A stretch of DNA of 17,983 nt from assembly GCA_048394785.1 (NCBI GenBank), contig DBFJGL010000087.1, positions 1 to 17,983 on the forward strand. The letters run 5' to 3'. The first letter of the stretch is position 1. Every line of letters starts with the position of its first letter. Position numbers and translations under genes: made by a program. Source of the stretch: DBFJGL01 sp048394785. GTDB lineage: Bacteria; Bacillota; Clostridia; Christensenellales; CAG-917. This document shows positions 15,078 through 17,983 of this stretch, in pieces. Under the pieces are notes generated by a model, which was given only the letters and a program-made list of their open reading frames with translations, did not search any database and was not told the origin of the DNA.

Positions 15078-15094
15078 GCTGCGATCACCGCAGC
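15078..15094 (-). promoter_or_regulatory. small hairpin in the leader of the HD-domain gene
   Basis: GCTGCG (15078-15083) pairs with CGCAGC (15089-15094) around a 5-nt loop, ending about 8 nt upstream of the ribosome site (15065-15069). It could affect translation initiation or RNA stability; no regulator is implied. Confidence 0.3.
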
Positions 15095-15100
15095 AAATAT

Positions 15101-15129
15101 ATGGTAATATTTAACTGCGCATTTTGCAA
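15101..15129 (-). promoter_or_regulatory. possible promoter of the HD-domain gene
   Basis: Minus-strand TTGCAA (15129-15124) and TACCAT (15106-15101) are spaced by 17 bp between the recN terminator and the HD gene. Each box has only four of six consensus bases, so the call is tentative. Confidence 0.3.
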
Positions 15130-15136
15130 GAAAAAT

Positions 15137-15164
15137 AAAAAACATCGGCTGTCCGACGTTTTTT
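15137..15164. terminator. bidirectional terminator after recN
   Basis: AAAAAACATCGG (15137-15148) pairs with CCGACGTTTTTT (15153-15164) around a CTGT loop, with one wobble or mismatch. The A and T runs make a U-tract on both strands. It begins 9 bp past the recN stop codon and closes the nadK-argR-recN unit. Confidence 0.85.
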
Positions 15165-15173
15165 ATTTCTGAA

Positions 15174-16883
15174 TTACGCGTTTTTAAGACGGTCTGCGGC
15201 ATTCTCTTTATAACGCGCCGCCCATTGCTTCATTTCAAGCGCGTGCGGAAACGCGTGAGAACTGTATTCGTTGCCGCCGATAAGCCGTGCTATTTCCTCC
15301 GAATCGTCTTGAAGCAATCTTACATACGTGTGCGTTTTTCCGTCGTCCACGCGTTTTTCTATGAGGAAGTGCGCGTCCGCCATTGCGGCAAGCGACGGCA
15401 TATGCGTGACGGCAATCACCTGTCTGCGCCGAGATATGTTGCAAAGCTTCTCTGCAACCACCGCTGATATTTTACCGGATATTCCCGTGTCGATTTCGTC
15501 AAAGACCATCGTGCCGATGCCGTCGACGTCCGCGACGATATTTTTAAGGGCGAGCATAAAGCGCGACATTTCGCCGCCCGATATGATTTTTGCAAGCGGT
15601 TTGAGAGGTTCGCCTACGTTTGGCGAAATCATAAATTCCACTCTGTCCGCGCCGTCCTCGCGCATATCTTCGGGCGCGGAGACGCTGTCCATACTGACGC
15701 TGAACGTAGTGCCTCCCATACCCAAATCTTTTAGTTCTTTGGTGATTTTATTCTGGAAATCCGCGGCGCAGTCCGCGCGCAGCGCGCTCAGTTTCGCACC
15801 CGATTTTGCAAGTATTGCGGCGGCTTTTTCAATTAGCCCGTCAAGTTCTTTTACTCTTTCGGACGCGTTTTCGAGCATATCCGCTTCTTTTTCCGATTTT
15901 TCGACAAAATCCTGCAACGCGGCGTAACTTCCACCGTATTTGCGCAGTATCTTTCTTACGGTTTCCAGCCTTTCTTCGAGCGCGTCTGCGGAACGGGCGT
16001 CGTAATCGAGCCGCGCCGAAATGTCCTTCAAACACTCGGCAATATCCGCCACCTCGCTCTTTGCGCCGTCTATTCTCTCTTGCAAACCGCTTATTTCCTC
16101 GTCGAACCCTGTTATCGGATTCAGCGACGCCGACGCCGACTTCAAAGTAGCGGCAACGCTGTCGCGCTCGTATCCGTCCAGCGCGTTGCTCGCAGCGGCA
16201 AGCGCGTCCAATATCTTTTCGGTGTTGCGCACCCTGCGACGTCTGTCGATAAGCTCGTCTTCTTCACCGTCGTATACCGCCGCGGCATATATTTCATCAA
16301 GCTGAAATTTCAGTATATCTAACCGCCTCAAACGCGCTTCTTCGTCGCCGTAGCGGTCGTACTCCGCAATCAAATCGCGATAACTGCGATAGGCGTTTGC
16401 ATACTCGGCTTTTGCACTTGCAAGGCTTTCGCCGCCCAATCCGTCAAGCAAAATTATGTGATTTACGGGTTTTAACAGCGATTGATGTTCGTGCTGTCCG
16501 TGTATATCTACAAGCGTTTCCGTAACCTGTTTAAGCGTGGAAAGCGTGCACACTCTGCCGTTTATTCTGCATTCGTTTTTGCCTTCCGCAGTCAGCTTGC
16601 GCCTGAGCACGAGCACGTCTTCCGCTTCAATTCCCAACTCGGCGAGCGCATCCGACGTGCGCGGCGTGAGATAATCGGAAAAAACAGCTTCAACCACCGC
16701 AAACGGTGCGCCGTAACGTATCAGTCCCTTGTCCGCTCTCTCTCCCAAAACGAAATTGAGCGAGTCGATTATAATCGACTTGCCCGCGCCTGTTTCGCCG
16801 CTCAGAATGTTCAGTCTGTCCGCAAGCTCGACTTCGAGCTTTTCTATGAGCGCGACGTTTTCTACGGTGAGTACGCTTAACAT
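15174..16883 (-). CDS. recN: RecN, SMC-like DNA double-strand-break repair ATPase
   Basis: The 569-residue protein has the full RecN layout: Walker A GETGAGKS (29-36), a coiled-coil region at about 155-375 with the zinc-hook replaced by a short helical hairpin, the ABC signature ISGGEMSR (434-441), Walker B MVFDEID (459-465) and the H-loop histidine H494 (AVTHMP). RecN acts early in recombinational repair by gathering broken ends with RecA. The length is normal for the family. It starts 4 bp after argR, and its AGGG ribosome site lies inside the last argR codons, so the two are translationally linked. The nadK-argR-recN order is a well known Firmicutes arrangement. Confidence 0.96.
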   Translation of the reverse strand: MLSVLTVENVALIEKLEVELADRLNILSGETGAGKSIIIDSLNFVLGERADKGLIRYGAPFAVVEAVFSDYLTPRTSDALAELGIEAEDVLVLRRKLTAEGKNECRINGRVCTLSTLKQVTETLVDIHGQHEHQSLLKPVNHIILLDGLGGESLASAKAEYANAYRSYRDLIAEYDRYGDEEARLRRLDILKFQLDEIYAAAVYDGEEDELIDRRRRVRNTEKILDALAAASNALDGYERDSVAATLKSASASLNPITGFDEEISGLQERIDGAKSEVADIAECLKDISARLDYDARSADALEERLETVRKILRKYGGSYAALQDFVEKSEKEADMLENASERVKELDGLIEKAAAILAKSGAKLSALRADCAADFQNKITKELKDLGMGGTTFSVSMDSVSAPEDMREDGADRVEFMISPNVGEPLKPLAKIISGGEMSRFMLALKNIVADVDGIGTMVFDEIDTGISGKISAVVAEKLCNISRRRQVIAVTHMPSLAAMADAHFLIEKRVDDGKTHTYVRLLQDDSEEIARLIGGNEYSSHAFPHALEMKQWAARYKENAADRLKNA

Positions 16884-16887
16884 TTTT

Positions 16888-17343
16888 CTACCCTAAAAAA
16901 GCTTCGAGTCTGTCTGCGACTATCTCCGCGTGATACGCAGAGTCCGCCGCGGCGAATATTGTGTTGTCGCCTGCTATAACCCCTAAAATCTCGGGATAAT
17001 CGAGTCTGTCTATAAATTCCGCTACGGCGTTCGCGCTTCCCGTTTCCGTGCGCACCACGATGAGCGTATCCGCAGTACGCACCGACAGCGCAAATCCCTT
17101 GAACATATTGACGAATTTGTCGTTGCCCGCAACGCTTACGCTCTGCTGAGCCGCATATTTATAGCGTTTGCCGTCTGCGGATAAAGTCTTTATCAGCCCC
17201 ATATCCTTGACGTCGCGCGATACAGTCGCCTGCGTTACGTTAAAACCCTCCGTTTTGAGTTTCTCAACAAGTTCTTCCTGCGTATCTACGTCGTACTTCG
17301 CTATTATATCGAGTATTTTAAGCTGTCTTGCCGCTCTTGCCAT
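16888..17343 (-). CDS. argR: ArgR arginine repressor
   Basis: The 151-residue protein matches ArgR/AhrC in length and order. The N-terminal winged helix-turn-helix contains TQATVSRDVKDMGLIK (37-52). The C-terminal oligomerisation and arginine-binding domain has GSANAVAEFID (102-112) and the conserved GVIAGDNTIF (121-130), whose aspartate contacts L-arginine. It represses arginine biosynthesis and activates catabolism when arginine is abundant. Its place between nadK and recN is the usual Firmicutes one, where it co-occurs without evident functional need. GGGAG lies 5 nt before the ATG; the spacing from nadK is 10 bp. Confidence 0.95.
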   Translation of the reverse strand: MARAARQLKILDIIAKYDVDTQEELVEKLKTEGFNVTQATVSRDVKDMGLIKTLSADGKRYKYAAQQSVSVAGNDKFVNMFKGFALSVRTADTLIVVRTETGSANAVAEFIDRLDYPEILGVIAGDNTIFAAADSAYHAEIVADRLEAFLG

Positions 17344-17353
17344 AATATCTCCC

Positions 17354-17983
17354 TCAGAACTCTGTAACTCCCCAGCCGTTCATTTTTTTAAGTAATTTAT
17401 TGTAAAATCCGTTTTCTTCCGCAATAATAAACTCCGCGCATACGTCCGCTTTTTCGATGAGTATGCTTACTCCCTCCGCCGCGACGGAGTGACTGCCGTC
17501 TATTACGACGTTCACTCGCTCGCCGTCCGCGCTTTCCACTCTGATTTTGGAGCTGCTGCCCACGACTATCGGACGGGAGTGCAGCGAATGCGCGCATACG
17601 GGAATTATTACCGTAGCCCGCAAATCGGGCGCAAGCACGGGACCGCCCGCAGACAACGCGTATGCGGTGGAACCCGTGGGCGTGGATATGATGAGTCCGT
17701 CGCTGTGATACGCGTCGGCAAACGCGCCGTCCACGTATAAATTGAGCCGCACCGGTCTGTTGCCGCAGCTCTTTATCAGCACTTCGTTGAGCGCGAGCGC
17801 GTATGTTTCGCCGAAACGTACGCCGAGCATTTGTTTTTTCTGCGTTTTTCCGCTTCGCAAAAGCTCCGCAACCGTATCCGAATCGACGCTCTGTTCCAGC
17901 TCCGTCAAAAAACCGAGTTTTCCGAGATTTACTCCGAGCACGGGAAGGGACTTTTGAGCAGCCGCTTTTGCCGCTTCGAGCAT
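17354..17983 (-). CDS. nadK: NAD kinase, 5' end outside the window
   Basis: The visible 209 residues are the C-terminal part of ATP-NAD kinase, which phosphorylates NAD+ to NADP+. Motifs are GVNLGKLGFLTE (17-28), the NE pair (66-67), DGLIISTPTGSTAY (95-108) followed by SAGGP (111-115), and HSLHSRP (132-138). The methionine at the window edge is not the start: in this family MLEAAK directly follows the catalytic GGDGT motif, which lies just outside. Roughly the first 60-80 residues are missing. It is co-transcribed with argR and recN. Confidence 0.93.
   Translation of the reverse strand: MLEAAKAAAQKSLPVLGVNLGKLGFLTELEQSVDSDTVAELLRSGKTQKKQMLGVRFGETYALALNEVLIKSCGNRPVRLNLYVDGAFADAYHSDGLIISTPTGSTAYALSAGGPVLAPDLRATVIIPVCAHSLHSRPIVVGSSSKIRVESADGERVNVVIDGSHSVAAEGVSILIEKADVCAEFIIAEENGFYNKLLKKMNGWGVTEF

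Noticed and set aside
14051..15172. 373-codon open frame on the plus strand
   Set aside because: Antisense to the HD-domain gene and runs through the bidirectional recN terminator; composition is Arg- and Val-rich without recognisable motifs.

Overview
The window is chromosomal DNA of a low-to-mid GC Firmicute, most likely an anaerobic, probably uncultured, Clostridia-type bacterium. Supporting signs are the nadK-argR-recN gene order, strong GGAGG-type ribosome binding sites, a PdaB-like (sporulation-type) polysaccharide deacetylase, a BspA-type leucine-rich lipoprotein, and HypA/HypB nickel maturation proteins beside an iron-sulphur flavoprotein. No tRNA, rRNA, CRISPR array, insertion sequence or prophage gene was seen. 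Thirteen of the fourteen substantial genes lie on the minus strand. The exception is a membrane protein gene at 3892-4716; the last codons of a second plus-strand gene may sit at 2-52.

Layout in coordinate order: a possible plus-strand gene end and a hairpin (2-86); a TetR regulator followed by an overlapping CPA2-type cation:proton antiporter (141-1996) behind a consensus promoter and candidate operator; a deacetylase plus tandem-OB single-strand-binding-like operon (2196-3613); the plus-strand membrane protein with an apparently leaderless promoter (3892-4716); a VanZ-like membrane protein (4852-5484); NADP-isocitrate dehydrogenase (5809-6999); a hypB - flavin/Fe-S oxidoreductase - hypA operon (7237-11023); a 471-bp AT-rich intergenic region with two promoters, a terminator and an almost perfect 36-nt hairpin; a large BspA-like lipoprotein (11495-13408); a YfbR-like HD phosphohydrolase (13673-15058); and the recN-argR-nadK operon (15174-17983), with nadK cut by the window edge.

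The most interesting block is hypB-oxidoreductase-hypA. Two nickel-insertion chaperones flank an 891-residue protein that joins a winged-helix/cysteine-rich Fe-S N-terminus, a ferredoxin domain, a GltD-like FAD/NAD(P)H module and a C-terminal ferredoxin domain. No hydrogenase or other nickel enzyme is in view, so the nickel client is unknown. Isocitrate dehydrogenase lies directly downstream under its own promoter and would supply NADPH, but any link with the flavoprotein is inference.

Most transcription units end in clear hairpins, which allows the operon boundaries to be drawn with fair confidence. All functional calls rest on motifs and family knowledge read by eye; no database search was run.
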